The notes: generated by a model from the sequence alone, not told the origin. Shown: positions 41,584 to 50,832, numbered from the stretch's first letter. The stretch: 64,000 nt of DNA from Luteipulveratus mongoliensis (GCF_001190945.1 NZ_CP011112.1:4898001-4962000), one strand, 5' to 3'. Translations and numbers: made by a program.

Positions 41584-43944
41584 ATGCCACAAGGGACCCG
41601 CGTGACCAACGTGCTGAGCCTCCTCGGAGCACTCCTCGCCACCTCGCTGGTCATGGGTCTGCTCGCTGCCGGGCTGGTGCTGCCAGCGGTCGGCGCGACG
41701 GGCCAGGCCACCAAGAGCAGCATCAAGATGTTCAACGACCTGCCTGAGGACTTCCAGCTCAACCCGCTGAATCAGCAGTCGCGGATCCTGGCCTCCGACG
41801 GCTCGGTCATTGCCACGCCGTACGACGAGAACCGCATCGTGGTGCCGCTGAAGAAGATCGCGCCGATCATGCAGCAGGCGCAGGTGGCGATCGAGGACAA
41901 GCGTTTCTACGAGCACGGTGGCGCCGACCCCCAGGGTCTGGCCCGCGCGGTCGTCTCCAACTTCGTGAGCAGCGGCACCCAGGGTGGTTCGACGCTGACA
42001 CAGCAGTACGTCAAGGTCGTCCAGCAGAGCCAGGCCCTGAAGAAGAACGACAAGAAAGCGGCCGAGGAGGCCACGTCTCGCTCTGGCACCGAGGGTTATC
42101 TGCGCAAGCTGCAGCAGCTGAAGTACGCCATCTCGCTCGAGCAGAAGATGACCAAGCCGCAGATCCTCGAGGGCTACCTCAACACCGTCTACTTCGGCGA
42201 CCAGCAGTACGGCGTCGAGGCGGCGGCCAAGCACTACTTCGGCGTATCGGCGTCCAAGCTGAGCATCTCGCAGGCCGCGACCCTCGCCGGCACCGTGCAG
42301 CGCCCGGGTGCCACGGACCCGATCCACAACCCCGAGGCTTCGACCGCTCGGCGCAACACCGTGCTGGACCGGATGCTCGAGCAGAAATACATCACGCCCG
42401 AGCAGCACGCCCAGGCACGCGCCAAGCCGTTGAAGGATGACCTGCACGTCACCCACTTCGACCAGAGCTGCGCGTCCTCGAAGTACGCCTACTTCTGCTA
42501 CTACGTCACGGACTGGCTGCTCCAGCAGCCGGCACTCGGTAAGACCGCCAAGGAACGTACGCAGTCGCTGCAGGCCGGCGGCCTGACCGTACAGACGTCG
42601 ATGGATCCGAAGAAGATGGCCATCATCGACAGAACGCTGAAGTCGAGCGTGCCGGTCGGCAATGCGCAGGACGTCCAGACGGCCGCGGTGCAGATTCAGC
42701 CCGGCACCGGCCTGGTCGTGAGCATGGGCCAGAACACCAACTACAGCAACACGCGCACGGCGGGCAAAACCGGTTACAACTACGTGGTCCAGAAGACCAC
42801 CAACGCGAACGCCGGCTTCTCGGTCGGATCGGCCGGCAAGATCTTCACGCTGATCGAAGCGATGAAGCAAGGCCACAAGGTGAATTCCAACGTCGAGGTG
42901 CCGGCGTACAACGAGTCTCGCGAGGGTGACCCGGCTCGCGCCTTCACCCACTCCGACTTTCCGGGCGCGTGCGGCCTGGGCCGTGGAGAGGTTTGGCACG
43001 TCCGCAATGACGCACCCTTCGACGCCGGCCCTCGAACACTCACCAATGTCACTGGGTACTCGATCAACACTGCGTTCGCCAAGCTGGTCAGTCAGCTCGG
43101 CGCCTGCAAGGTCGGCGATGACTACGCCACGCTCGGGGTCACCAAAGCCAACGGCAAGCCGCTGCAGCACACACCGTCGACCGTGACCCTCGGCGCATAC
43201 AGCACGCCTCTCATGCTCGCCAACGCGTACGCCACCGTCGCCGCCGGCGGTAAGTACTGCGCCCCGCGCCCGGTCGTGGCCATCAAGAACGGCGCTGGCA
43301 AGGCCCTGCCGCTCAAGACCACACCGTGCAGGCAGGTCATCTCCAAGGAGGTCGCGTCCGGCGTCATCAAGCTGCTGCACGCTCCGTTGGAGATGAAGGG
43401 CGGAACGGCGACCGGCCCGCCGTCGCGACTGGCCGGCGGACGCGATGCTTTCGGCAAGACGGGCACGATGAACCAGGCCATCTCTACGTGGTTCGTCGGT
43501 TCGACGCCGCAGCTCACGACCGGCGTGTGGGTCGGTCGCGCGAATGACGGCCCCAACGGGGGTAAGGCCAATGGCCTCGCGCCGATGAAGAACATCCGTC
43601 TGCCTGGCATCGCGGGCGGTGGCACCAACAGCTACGTCTTCGGTGGCACGCTCGCCGCGCCCATGTGGAAGAAGATCATGGACGCCTCGCTCGCGGGTCA
43701 GCCCGAGCCGCGGTTCGCGCAGCCGCCGGCGAGCATCATGGGCGAGGCAGCGCCCCCGCCGACCACGCCGGTCAGCGCCACCGTGCCTCCGCCGACGGGT
43801 AAGAAGGAAACGCCGAAGCCGCCGCGCAAGCCCGACCCCACCAAGACGGTCAACCCGCCGTTCCCCTGGCCCACCAAGCCCGGCGGAGGTGGCCACAAGC
43901 CGCCGCCGACCTTCACGGTCCCGCCGCCACCGGACGAGCACTAG
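41584..43944 (+). CDS. ponA2: Bifunctional penicillin-binding protein PonA2 (class A)
   Basis: The 786-residue protein has a single N-terminal membrane segment (about 9-34), a GT51 glycosyltransferase domain with EDKRFYEHGG (Glu104), GGSTLTQQYVK and LEGYLNTVYFG, and a transpeptidase domain with SAGK (416-419), SIN (493-495) and KTG (625-627). The tail from about 710 is Pro/Lys-rich (PTTPVSATVPPPTGK), without a PASTA domain. Start ATG 41584 precedes the membrane segment; GTG 41578 is an alternative. Cell-wall synthesis under stress is the expected role. Confidence 0.95.
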   Translation: MPQGTRVTNVLSLLGALLATSLVMGLLAAGLVLPAVGATGQATKSSIKMFNDLPEDFQLNPLNQQSRILASDGSVIATPYDENRIVVPLKKIAPIMQQAQVAIEDKRFYEHGGADPQGLARAVVSNFVSSGTQGGSTLTQQYVKVVQQSQALKKNDKKAAEEATSRSGTEGYLRKLQQLKYAISLEQKMTKPQILEGYLNTVYFGDQQYGVEAAAKHYFGVSASKLSISQAATLAGTVQRPGATDPIHNPEASTARRNTVLDRMLEQKYITPEQHAQARAKPLKDDLHVTHFDQSCASSKYAYFCYYVTDWLLQQPALGKTAKERTQSLQAGGLTVQTSMDPKKMAIIDRTLKSSVPVGNAQDVQTAAVQIQPGTGLVVSMGQNTNYSNTRTAGKTGYNYVVQKTTNANAGFSVGSAGKIFTLIEAMKQGHKVNSNVEVPAYNESREGDPARAFTHSDFPGACGLGRGEVWHVRNDAPFDAGPRTLTNVTGYSINTAFAKLVSQLGACKVGDDYATLGVTKANGKPLQHTPSTVTLGAYSTPLMLANAYATVAAGGKYCAPRPVVAIKNGAGKALPLKTTPCRQVISKEVASGVIKLLHAPLEMKGGTATGPPSRLAGGRDAFGKTGTMNQAISTWFVGSTPQLTTGVWVGRANDGPNGGKANGLAPMKNIRLPGIAGGGTNSYVFGGTLAAPMWKKIMDASLAGQPEPRFAQPPASIMGEAAPPPTTPVSATVPPPTGKKETPKPPRKPDPTKTVNPPFPWPTKPGGGGHKPPPTFTVPPPPDEH

Positions 43945-43945
43945 A

Positions 43946-43984
43946 CGAAAAGGCCCGAGAGCGTTGCGCTCTCGGGCCTTTCGC
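43946..43984 (+). terminator. Strong terminator after ponA2
   Basis: CGAAAAGGCCCGAGAGCG and its complement enclose TTG. The stem is perfect over 18 bp with a T-run in the 3' arm, and it also faces the convergent YqeY gene. Confidence 0.9.
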
Positions 43985-43993
43985 GTTGGTCGG

Positions 43994-44449
43994 TCAGACG
44001 CTCAGGGCACGCTTCACAGCGGCGGCGACGCGGCCACCCTCGGCCTGGCCCGCGATCTTGGGCTGCACCACCTTCATGACCTGCCCCATCTGGCCCATCC
44101 CTGACGCACCGGTCTCGGCGACCGCGTCCGTCACGATGGCCTCGATCTCCTCGTCGCTGAGCTGCTTGGGCAGGTAGGTCTCGAGGATCTCCAGCTCGGC
44201 CCGCTCGGTGTCCGCAAGCTCCGTACGCCCGGCACCGTCGTACGCCTCCGCCGACTCGCGACGCTTCTTGGCCTCCTTGGTGATGACCTGGAGGACCTCG
44301 TCGTCGGTCAGCGTCTTGGCCTCCTTGCCGGCGACCTCCGCGTTGCCGATGGCGGCGATGGTCATGCGCAGCGTGTTGGAGCGCAGCTGGTCGCGGGCGC
44401 GGATGGCGTCAGTGAGGTTGGAGCGGAGGGTGGACTTCAGGTCGGTCAT
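43994..44449 (-). CDS. GatB/YqeY-domain protein
   Basis: The 151-residue helical protein has LKSTLRSNLTDAIRARDQLR, ITKEAKKRRESAEAYDGAGR, ERAELEILETYLPKQLSDEE and GQMGQVMKVVQPKIAGQAEG, the features of YqeY. It may assist transamidation of tRNA. The Rv3688c counterpart is near. ATG 44449 is used because the family starts there; the 5' gap to the divergent phosphoesterase is short. Confidence 0.9.
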   Translation of the reverse strand: MTDLKSTLRSNLTDAIRARDQLRSNTLRMTIAAIGNAEVAGKEAKTLTDDEVLQVITKEAKKRRESAEAYDGAGRTELADTERAELEILETYLPKQLSDEEIEAIVTDAVAETGASGMGQMGQVMKVVQPKIAGQAEGGRVAAAVKRALSV

Positions 44450-44516
44450 GGGCGTCAGTCTGGCACCCGGCGCAGTCGCTGCTCCATCGAAAAGGCACCG
44501 GTGCAACGATGGCCGC

Positions 44517-45467
44517 ATGTCTGTCGTACGCCGCGCTGCCGCACTGACCGTCGGCGCCGGCGTCTCGTGCCTCGCCTGGGCGACTCTGGTCGAGCGTCAT
44601 TGGTACGCCGTGCGCCGCGCCACCCTGCCTGTCCTGGCTCCCGGCAGCAAGCCGCTCCGGGTCCTCCACGTGTCCGATCTGCACCTCGTGCCACGGCAGG
44701 AGCACCGCATCCGGTGGGTGCAGGGGCTGGCCGGGCTGGAGCCGGACTACGTCGTCAACACCGGCGACAACTGCTCCGACCTCGACGCGATCCCTGCCGT
44801 GCTGCGCGCGTTCGAGCCGCTGCTGGAGACGCCCGGCTGCTTCGTGCTCGGGTCCAACGACTACTACGCGCCGAAGCTCAAGAATCCGATGCGCTACTTC
44901 AACGACTCGCACCGCCGCGGCGAGGAGCTGGGCGTGCCGACGCTGCCGGTCCGAGAGCTGGTCGATGGCTTCGAGTCGGGCGGCTGGACCAACCTCAACA
45001 ACCGACGTACGAACACCGAGATCCGAGGCGTACCAGTCGAACTCGCGGGTGTCGACGATCCGCACCTCGACTACGACAGGTACGCCGACGTGGCGGCGCC
45101 CGCCGACCCGCAAGCCGGACTGACCCTGGGAGTCGTGCACGCGCCGTACACCCGCGTGCTCGACGCGATGGCCGCCGACGGCGCGCAGCTGATCCTCGCC
45201 GGGCACACGCACGGCGGACAGCTCGCGGTGCCGTTCTACGGCGCGCTGGTGACCAACTGCGACCTCGATCAGCGGCGCGCGCGGGGGGTCTCGCGGTGGT
45301 GGCCGGGGGCAGTCGGACAGCCTGACGGGATGGCTCCGCCCGGTGCGACGTGGCTCAATGTGTCGGCCGGGCTGGGCCACAGCAAGTACGCCCCGGCACG
45401 GTTCGCGTGCCGCCCTGAGGCGAGTCTGCTGACGCTCGTACCGCGACAGACAGAACCGATTTCCTGA
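44517..45467 (+). CDS. Membrane-anchored metallophosphoesterase (Rv3683-like)
   Basis: The 316-residue protein has an N-terminal hydrophobic segment and a calcineurin-like domain: VLHVSDLHLVPRQEHR, VVNTGDNCSDLDAI, VLGSNDYYAPKL and LAGHTHGGQLAVPFYGAL. These give the two metal sites. It keeps the Rv3683 position downstream of ponA2. The natural substrate is not known. ATG 44517 is the first plausible start for the membrane segment. Confidence 0.88.
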   Translation: MSVVRRAAALTVGAGVSCLAWATLVERHWYAVRRATLPVLAPGSKPLRVLHVSDLHLVPRQEHRIRWVQGLAGLEPDYVVNTGDNCSDLDAIPAVLRAFEPLLETPGCFVLGSNDYYAPKLKNPMRYFNDSHRRGEELGVPTLPVRELVDGFESGGWTNLNNRRTNTEIRGVPVELAGVDDPHLDYDRYADVAAPADPQAGLTLGVVHAPYTRVLDAMAADGAQLILAGHTHGGQLAVPFYGALVTNCDLDQRRARGVSRWWPGAVGQPDGMAPPGATWLNVSAGLGHSKYAPARFACRPEASLLTLVPRQTEPIS

Positions 45468-45500
45468 CAGGCAGGGGCACCGGGTATCGTGTGTCCTCGT

Positions 45501-45520
45501 GCCCGCACGGTTGTGCGGGC
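45501..45520 (+). other. Hairpin just upstream of the tRNA gene
   Basis: GCCCGCAC-GGTT-GTGCGGGC is a perfect 8-bp hairpin 4 bases before the tRNA. A TATCGT-like -10 box lies at 45485-45490, so the hairpin would be in the 5' leader of the tRNA transcript or end the phosphoesterase message. Confidence 0.6.
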
Positions 45521-45524
45521 GCAC

Positions 45525-45601
<77 letters not shown>

Positions 45602-45605
45602 CACG

Positions 45606-45642
45606 ACAAGGCCCGGTCTGCACCACGCAGACCGGGCCTTGT
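45606..45642 (+). terminator. Terminator of the tRNA-Pro gene
   Basis: ACAAGGCCCGGTCTGC and its complement enclose ACCAC in a perfect 16-bp stem directly after the tRNA. Confidence 0.88.
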
Positions 45643-45656
45643 GCTGTGCTGAGGCA

Positions 45657-46475
45657 GTGCAGCAGATCACCTACGAGGTCACCGACCACACCGCCCTGAT
45701 CACCCTGAACCGTCCCGACGCGCGCAACGCTTACACCTCCCAGATGGCTGACGAGATCGTCGTCGCCCTGGCCGCCGCGGCGGGCGACGGCGATGTCCGG
45801 GTCGTCGTGCTCACCGGAGCCGGCGCGGACTTCTGCGTCGGCGCCGATCTCAGCGGCGGTCGCCTCAAGGTCGTCGAGAAGCAGGCCGATCAACCCTGGC
45901 TGGAGCCGGCCAGCCGGGTGACGCGACCGCTGTACGAGTTCGACAAGCCCGTGATCGCAGCCGTCACTGGCGCGGCGGTCGGCGTCGGCTCGACGATGAT
46001 CTTGCCGGCCGACTTCCGAATCGCCGCTCAGGACAGCAGGTTCGGCTTCGTCTTCTCACGGCGCGGGCTGTATCCCGAAGGCGGCTCGACGTGGTTCCTT
46101 CCTCGGCTGGTCGGCCTCGGGCGTGCGTCCGACTGGATGATCAGCGGACGACTCATCCCGGCGACCGAGGCGTTGAACGCAGGTCTGGTCACCGAGCTCC
46201 GGCCCGCAGAGGACGTCCTCGACCGCGCGCTGGAGCTGGCGGAGGAGATCGCGACCACCACAGCACCCGTGTCGACGGCAGTCATCCGCAAGGCGTTGGC
46301 CCGGATGAGCACGCTGGAGTCGCCGGACGCGGTCTTCGGCCTCGACTCACGACTCATCGACAGCTGCAGCGACAGTGCCGACACCCTCGAAGGCATCACG
46401 TCCTTCCTCGAGCGCCGGCCGCCGCGATTCCCGGGACGCGTGCCGGACGACCTCCCCGACTTCCTGCCGTGGTGA
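45657..46475 (+). CDS. Enoyl-CoA hydratase/isomerase family protein
   Basis: The 272-residue crotonase-fold protein has LITLNRPDARNAYTSQMADE, VVLTGAGADFCVGADLSGGR (oxyanion hole) and AAVTGAAVGVGSTMILPADF, with FSRRGLYPEGGSTWFLPRLV. One of the two glutamates typical of hydratases is in PEGGS. It probably acts in fatty-acid or related acyl-CoA breakdown. The start is GTG 45657, which begins the conserved part 15 bases after the tRNA terminator; no strong ribosome site is seen. Confidence 0.88.
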   Translation: MQQITYEVTDHTALITLNRPDARNAYTSQMADEIVVALAAAAGDGDVRVVVLTGAGADFCVGADLSGGRLKVVEKQADQPWLEPASRVTRPLYEFDKPVIAAVTGAAVGVGSTMILPADFRIAAQDSRFGFVFSRRGLYPEGGSTWFLPRLVGLGRASDWMISGRLIPATEALNAGLVTELRPAEDVLDRALELAEEIATTTAPVSTAVIRKALARMSTLESPDAVFGLDSRLIDSCSDSADTLEGITSFLERRPPRFPGRVPDDLPDFLPW

Positions 46476-46492
46476 CTGAATGAGCGCCGCTG

Positions 46493-47098
46493 TCAGGTGA
46501 TGTCCAGGGTCTTGATCAGCGTGTTGACCCACCACTGACGTTGCTGGCGGCTGCGGTCAGCGGCGACCTCGCTCATGCCTGCACTGCGACGGAACGACGA
46601 TCCGTAGGACGGCTCGGTAGCCAGCGCTTGGTGCAGCGCCGCGACCGCCAGACGAGTCTCAGCCCGCCGTGGCTGCTGACCCTCGGTCCGGTTGCGGGCC
46701 TGATGAAGCACCTCGACGACTGGGTCGAGCATCCCGCTGCCCTCATCACGCCAACCGGCCGCATGCAGCGCGATGGCGAGCTCGCCGTAGCCCTCTTCAT
46801 AGACATCAGCAATGCCGTCCACGAGCTCGGCCACCGAGGCGCGCTCATCGACCCATGTGCCGGTGACTCCTTCCACGGCCTTGCGAAGGCGGCGTCCGCC
46901 GTGGCGCAGCAGGGCGATCAACAGCCCCTCGCGACTGCGGAAATGGTGCGTCACGCCGGCGTCGGTCATCCCGACGCGCTGCGCAACAGCACGGACCTGA
47001 ACGGCCGGAGGGCCGCCCTCGACGAGGAGCCGTTCTGCGGCTTCAAGGATGAGGGCCTGGGCCTCCCGAGGAGTCCGGCGGACACGGGTGGTGCTCAT
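46493..47098 (-). CDS. TetR-family regulator
   Basis: The 201-residue regulator has an HTH in REAQALILEAAERLLVEGGP, RAVAQRVGMTDAGVTHHFRS and REGLLIALLRHGGRR. The C-terminal ligand domain is not assigned. It is divergent from the alpha/beta hydrolase fusion, with two matched palindromes between the genes, and is expected to repress both. Start ATG 47098 lies 11 bases from the first palindrome. Confidence 0.9.
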   Translation of the reverse strand: MSTTRVRRTPREAQALILEAAERLLVEGGPPAVQVRAVAQRVGMTDAGVTHHFRSREGLLIALLRHGGRRLRKAVEGVTGTWVDERASVAELVDGIADVYEEGYGELAIALHAAGWRDEGSGMLDPVVEVLHQARNRTEGQQPRRAETRLAVAALHQALATEPSYGSSFRRSAGMSEVAADRSRQQRQWWVNTLIKTLDIT

Positions 47099-47108
47099 CG
47101 CTCCAACC

Positions 47109-47155
47109 TACCTTGACCAGGCAAGGTAATGGCCGTACCTTGATTGCCCAAGGTA
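47109..47155. promoter_or_regulatory. Two TetR-type operators, TACCTTG-N6-CAAGGTA
   Basis: The first (47109-47128) has spacer ACCAGG; the second (47136-47155) has spacer ATTGCC and extends to a 30-bp palindrome (47131-47160) with arms GGCCGTACCTTG. Their starts are 27 bases apart. Both lie between the divergent TetR and hydrolase genes. Confidence 0.85.
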
Positions 47156-47220
47156 CGGCCCCCTGGAAGGCGGCTGCCCATGTCAGTCATCAGCCTGCTC
47201 TCGCCAGTCCGCGATCAGCG

Positions 47221-48432
47221 ATGACCGAGCTCGTGCTGCGTGGGCCGGATGCCACGCTCGTCGGGACCGTCACCGGCTCTGGTCCTCCAGCCGTACTCCT
47301 GCACGCCGGCGGCGAACGCCGGCGCGTGTGGGAGCCCGTCGCGCGGACGCTGGAGGGTGCTGGGTTCGCCAGCATCGCGTACGACCAACGCGGCCATGGC
47401 GACAGCGACGGCCATGGTGCCGATGAGCTTCCGTCGTACGCCTCCGACGTCGTCCGGATCGTTGAAACCGCTGACGCCGCACCAGTTCTCGTCGGCGCTT
47501 CACTCGGTGGACTCGCAGCGATCCTTGCACTGCAGGACGCCGGCCTGGAGGCACGCGTCGCGGGTTTGGTCCTCGTGGACGTCGTGCCCGACCCACCGCC
47601 GGACAGCACTCGCCGGTTCTTGCAGGACACTGCAGGCACGCTCGCTCAACGCCGCCTCGTCCCGGACATTCTGGATCGCAGTGCGACGCTGCGTGCAATC
47701 ACTGGAGGGCTGCGCCTCCCGGTCCTTCTCGTACGCGGCGGCGGCACCTCGCCGCTCACGGACGCCGATGTCGAGCGGTTCGTGGAGCTCGTGCCACACG
47801 CGCGGCTGGCCACGGTCGAGCGGAGCGGCCACCTCATCGCGCGCGACGCTCCCGTCGAGCTCGCCGGCCACCTGATCGAGCATCTCCAGGACGCGCAGGT
47901 TCGCCGTCGACGGATCCAGAGGTTTCTGGATGACGCCCACGCCGCAGACACCGCGCACCCTGGCGGCACTCTGCTCGCCCATCTTCATCGCACCGGCGAC
48001 ACACTCGAACGCTGGTCTGCCCCGGCCTGGGTCGTTGATGCGGCCCGCGTCCACGCCGCGTACGGCACCGATGGCTTTCCGCATCCCATGCCGGGCGCCG
48101 ACCCGCAGCTCCTCACCGCGGTCGTCGGTGCGCGCAGTGAGCAGCTCGTCGCGCGCTACGGCTCGTGCAGCCGCCGGGAGAGCTATCCAACCTTCCTCAC
48201 TGACGCGCCCGTGCTCGTGGACCGACGAACTGGCCGGAAGACGCCGTTGGACGCCATCGACCTACGCGCGTTCGTCGAGCTGACGGCGGCCAACGAGATC
48301 GACGTCTTCACGCATTCACCAGAGCTCGCCGCCGCGCACGGCGCCGATGTCGCAGCGCTGTTTCGCCGGTGGCTGCCGCTCTTCGGCGACTCGGCTCGCA
48401 CGGCGGTCGAGAAATGGGCGCGCGCAACATGA
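47221..48432 (+). CDS. Alpha/beta hydrolase fused to a DUF6817-like domain
   Basis: This 403-residue protein has an N-terminal alpha/beta hydrolase (about 1-225): VLLHAGGERRRVWEPV, IAYDQRGHGDSDGHGA, nucleophile elbow VGASLGG (Ser94) and SGHLIARD (His204). A C-terminal part of about 170 residues has HPGGTLLAHLHRTGDTLERW and VHAAYGTDGFPHP, which resembles DUF6817. The fusion joins a lipolytic or lactone-type hydrolase with a domain of unknown function. It is controlled by a divergent TetR. ATG 47221 starts the conserved hydrolase domain. Confidence 0.82.
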   Translation: MTELVLRGPDATLVGTVTGSGPPAVLLHAGGERRRVWEPVARTLEGAGFASIAYDQRGHGDSDGHGADELPSYASDVVRIVETADAAPVLVGASLGGLAAILALQDAGLEARVAGLVLVDVVPDPPPDSTRRFLQDTAGTLAQRRLVPDILDRSATLRAITGGLRLPVLLVRGGGTSPLTDADVERFVELVPHARLATVERSGHLIARDAPVELAGHLIEHLQDAQVRRRRIQRFLDDAHAADTAHPGGTLLAHLHRTGDTLERWSAPAWVVDAARVHAAYGTDGFPHPMPGADPQLLTAVVGARSEQLVARYGSCSRRESYPTFLTDAPVLVDRRTGRKTPLDAIDLRAFVELTAANEIDVFTHSPELAAAHGADVAALFRRWLPLFGDSARTAVEKWARAT

Positions 48433-48456
48433 CTCGGCCCGCGCGTGCGGGCCGAG
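48433..48456. terminator. Terminator between hydrolase fusion and lectin-tailed gene
   Basis: CTCGGCCCGC and GCGGGCCGAG enclose GCGT; the stem starts directly after the stop codon. It lies between convergent genes. Confidence 0.8.
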
Positions 48457-48484
48457 CCATGTGCTGTCGTACGACTCGCTCAGG

Positions 48485-50701
48485 TCAGCCGATGGTCCAC
48501 TGCTGCTGAGCCGAACCGTTCGCCGGCTGCTGCGTCACCAGTGCTCCGTTGGCCGTCGAAGCGGTCGTCATCAGCAAACCGCTCTTGACCGAGGCGACCG
48601 CGTAGGAGCCGTTCGACTGACGAGTCGCCTTCCACCGCTGGTTGGTGCCACCTGTGCAGGTCCACTGGATGACCTTCGCTCCGGCCGCCGTCGAGCCACC
48701 GTTGACGTCGGCGCACAGCCCCGACTCGATGTTGGACACGGTGTACGAGCCGTCGGACTGCTGCGTGAACTTCCACTTCTGGTTGTCCCCGCTGTTGGCA
48801 GTCCAGGTGATGAGCTGGGTGCCTGCGGTGGTGCTGTGGTTGGGGTTGTCCAGCGCCTTGCCGCCCGTGACGAGAGTGCGGGTGCCGGCGAGCGAGTCGG
48901 AGGCGCCGACCGGTGTCAGTGCGATCGTCTGCTCCGCCGCCGTGCGCGAATCACCAACGCCACCAGCCGTACTCGTCCACGAACGTCCCGGAGTCGTCTC
49001 CGCGAGGCGGCCGGACGTACCCGAGAGACCCAGGACGAGTCCGCTGTAGCGGTTCACGAGCCGGTACGTGCCCGTCCCGGATCCGTTGGTCGAGGACGTA
49101 CCCGGGATGACGAACCATTGCTGGCCGACCGACGGTCCGTTGCCTGCGAGCGCCGTGACCGTGGGCTTCGCACCCCAGGCCCGTGCTTTGACCGCCGACG
49201 AGTCGACGCCGAGGAGCTTGCCGGTCGCCGTGTTGGCGATGCGGTACGACCCGTCGCCGTTCGAGGTGAACTTCCACGAGTTCTGGCCGGACTCAGTGCT
49301 GGCCAGTGACGTGGTCGCCGAGCTTCCGGACACCTGGGCTAGGGCCCGGCCTCCGCCGTTCGCGATCTTGTACGTCTTCGCCTGGTCGACCGGCGCCGCC
49401 GGTGCGGAGGAGCCGATGGTGAGGTTGACGTACTCGCTCGACGAGTCGCCGGAGCAGCCGAACGAGCAGTACGACCGGAAGTTCTTGCCGACGATCGTCG
49501 AGCTCGTCTTGTTGGCGGAGTCGAGGAACCAGCGGTACCACGACGCGTTCGTGTGGCTGCCGGTGTCTCCGATCAGCTTCCACTTCTGCGTGGCGAGGTT
49601 GTCCGTGGCATAGATCTGCTGCGGTGCGTTGCCGCTCTGGTCAACAGCCTGGGGCTCGCCGATGTAGAGACCGAGGTAGGCGTTGTAGGTGATGTCCATG
49701 ACGAACAGCGGCGACGTCGGCGGGGTCTTGCCCGCCGCGACCTGCTCGGTCACCGTGCCAGTGCTCGCCGGGCTGTACTCCTTGTCGGCGGGCGTGTAGC
49801 CGGTGTCGCCGGCTGAGGCGACCGGCGTCATGTTGCTCTCCTTGCCGCCGGTGCCGGGCTCGACCCAGGCGCCGTCGTACCACTTCTTCCACGAACCAGG
49901 CGCCATCTTGCCGGAGATGGGGGCTCGGGCCACGTGGGAGTAGAACGCCTTCCAGCTGCCGCCCTTGTCGACGATGCGCGAGCCGTAGAACGCGTAGAAG
50001 TAGCCCGATGCGGTGTCCACGTAGAGCCGCTGGTCACCGTCGCCGTAGTCGTAGGTCTTCTGCGGGAACGCTGCATTGTCACCGCGTTTCGTGCTGTACG
50101 GCGAGGTGATCACGTGGTCCTTGATCGTCCAGGTCTTGCCCTGGTCGGCGGAGACGGCGTAGTCGATCGCGTCGTAGTGCAGGCCGTCGCCGAACGGCTG
50201 CGGCGTGAACTCGTTGTGCACCAGGCCGTACCCGTTGCCGGTGTCCGGGTCGACCCAGACGCTTGACAGGTCGCAGAAGTTCTTCTGCGAATAGCCTGAT
50301 CCTGCAGGCGGATTCGTCGCTTCCTTGCCCGTCGGGCTGTTGTTGCAACGCCAGGTCGTCTCGTTGTTCTTGTCGTCACTGTTGGCAGGGTTGACGGCAT
50401 CGCTGATGGCGCTCGAGCGCTTTGCGGTGTCGAAGTTGGTGCCGGTGTAGAACGTCCACCGTCGCTGGTCGTTCGCGCCGTAGAGCGCGTGCGCCTGCTG
50501 GTAGTAGTACGTGCCGTCCTTGTCGATGTAGCTGTTAGCGGGGGTGTCGTCGGGGTCGGTCCACGAACCCTTCGAGTCGACCGTCACGGTGTAGGTGGCG
50601 TCGTCCGCGGCGTGAGCCGGCGCTGATGCTGCCGCACTGCCTGCGGCGGTCGCGAGAGTCGCAGCAACTGCCGCGACCAGTAGCCGTCCATGAGCTGACA
50701 C
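48485..50701 (-). CDS. Secreted propeller-like protein with ricin-type lectin repeats
   Basis: This 738-residue protein has a signal peptide (about 1-32) and a large N-terminal beta-rich domain (about 35-440) with WVDPDTGNGYGLVHNEF, YAVSADQGKTWTIKDHV and TASGYFYAFYGSRIV, which suggests a five-bladed propeller as in GH43/GH32/sialidase-like enzymes, without a family assignment. The C-terminal half has ricin-B beta-trefoil repeats with QxW motifs (DNQKWKF, TNQRWKA, QQQWTIG) for sugar binding. GTG 50701 follows AGGAGGAG. A LacI-type palindrome and a Crp-like site lie upstream. Confidence 0.75.
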   Translation of the reverse strand: MSAHGRLLVAAVAATLATAAGSAAASAPAHAADDATYTVTVDSKGSWTDPDDTPANSYIDKDGTYYYQQAHALYGANDQRRWTFYTGTNFDTAKRSSAISDAVNPANSDDKNNETTWRCNNSPTGKEATNPPAGSGYSQKNFCDLSSVWVDPDTGNGYGLVHNEFTPQPFGDGLHYDAIDYAVSADQGKTWTIKDHVITSPYSTKRGDNAAFPQKTYDYGDGDQRLYVDTASGYFYAFYGSRIVDKGGSWKAFYSHVARAPISGKMAPGSWKKWYDGAWVEPGTGGKESNMTPVASAGDTGYTPADKEYSPASTGTVTEQVAAGKTPPTSPLFVMDITYNAYLGLYIGEPQAVDQSGNAPQQIYATDNLATQKWKLIGDTGSHTNASWYRWFLDSANKTSSTIVGKNFRSYCSFGCSGDSSSEYVNLTIGSSAPAAPVDQAKTYKIANGGGRALAQVSGSSATTSLASTESGQNSWKFTSNGDGSYRIANTATGKLLGVDSSAVKARAWGAKPTVTALAGNGPSVGQQWFVIPGTSSTNGSGTGTYRLVNRYSGLVLGLSGTSGRLAETTPGRSWTSTAGGVGDSRTAAEQTIALTPVGASDSLAGTRTLVTGGKALDNPNHSTTAGTQLITWTANSGDNQKWKFTQQSDGSYTVSNIESGLCADVNGGSTAAGAKVIQWTCTGGTNQRWKATRQSNGSYAVASVKSGLLMTTASTANGALVTQQPANGSAQQQWTIG

Positions 50702-50810
50702 GGGTACTCCTCCTGCTCTCGGGCCACGCTCGGATGCGACGGTCCACGGGGTCGGTGCGCTGAGATCCGGGGCGGGTCGCAACCAGCCGAGACCGCCCGT
50801 TGCAGCGAGA

Positions 50811-50824
50811 TGTTATCGATAACA
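50811..50824. promoter_or_regulatory. LacI-type operator palindrome upstream of the lectin-tailed gene
   Basis: TGTTATCGATAACA is a perfect palindrome that fits TGNNANCGNTNNCA, the CRE/LacI-family operator form. It is 110 bases upstream of the GTG at 50701. No LacI-family gene is in the window, so the regulator is elsewhere. Confidence 0.65.
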
Positions 50825-50832
50825 CCGAGGAA

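Noticed and set aside
41491-43941. 816-codon minus-strand frame opposite ponA2
   Set aside because: No domain-like segments; ponA2 on the plus strand has all GT51 and transpeptidase motifs. The frame is open because of high GC.
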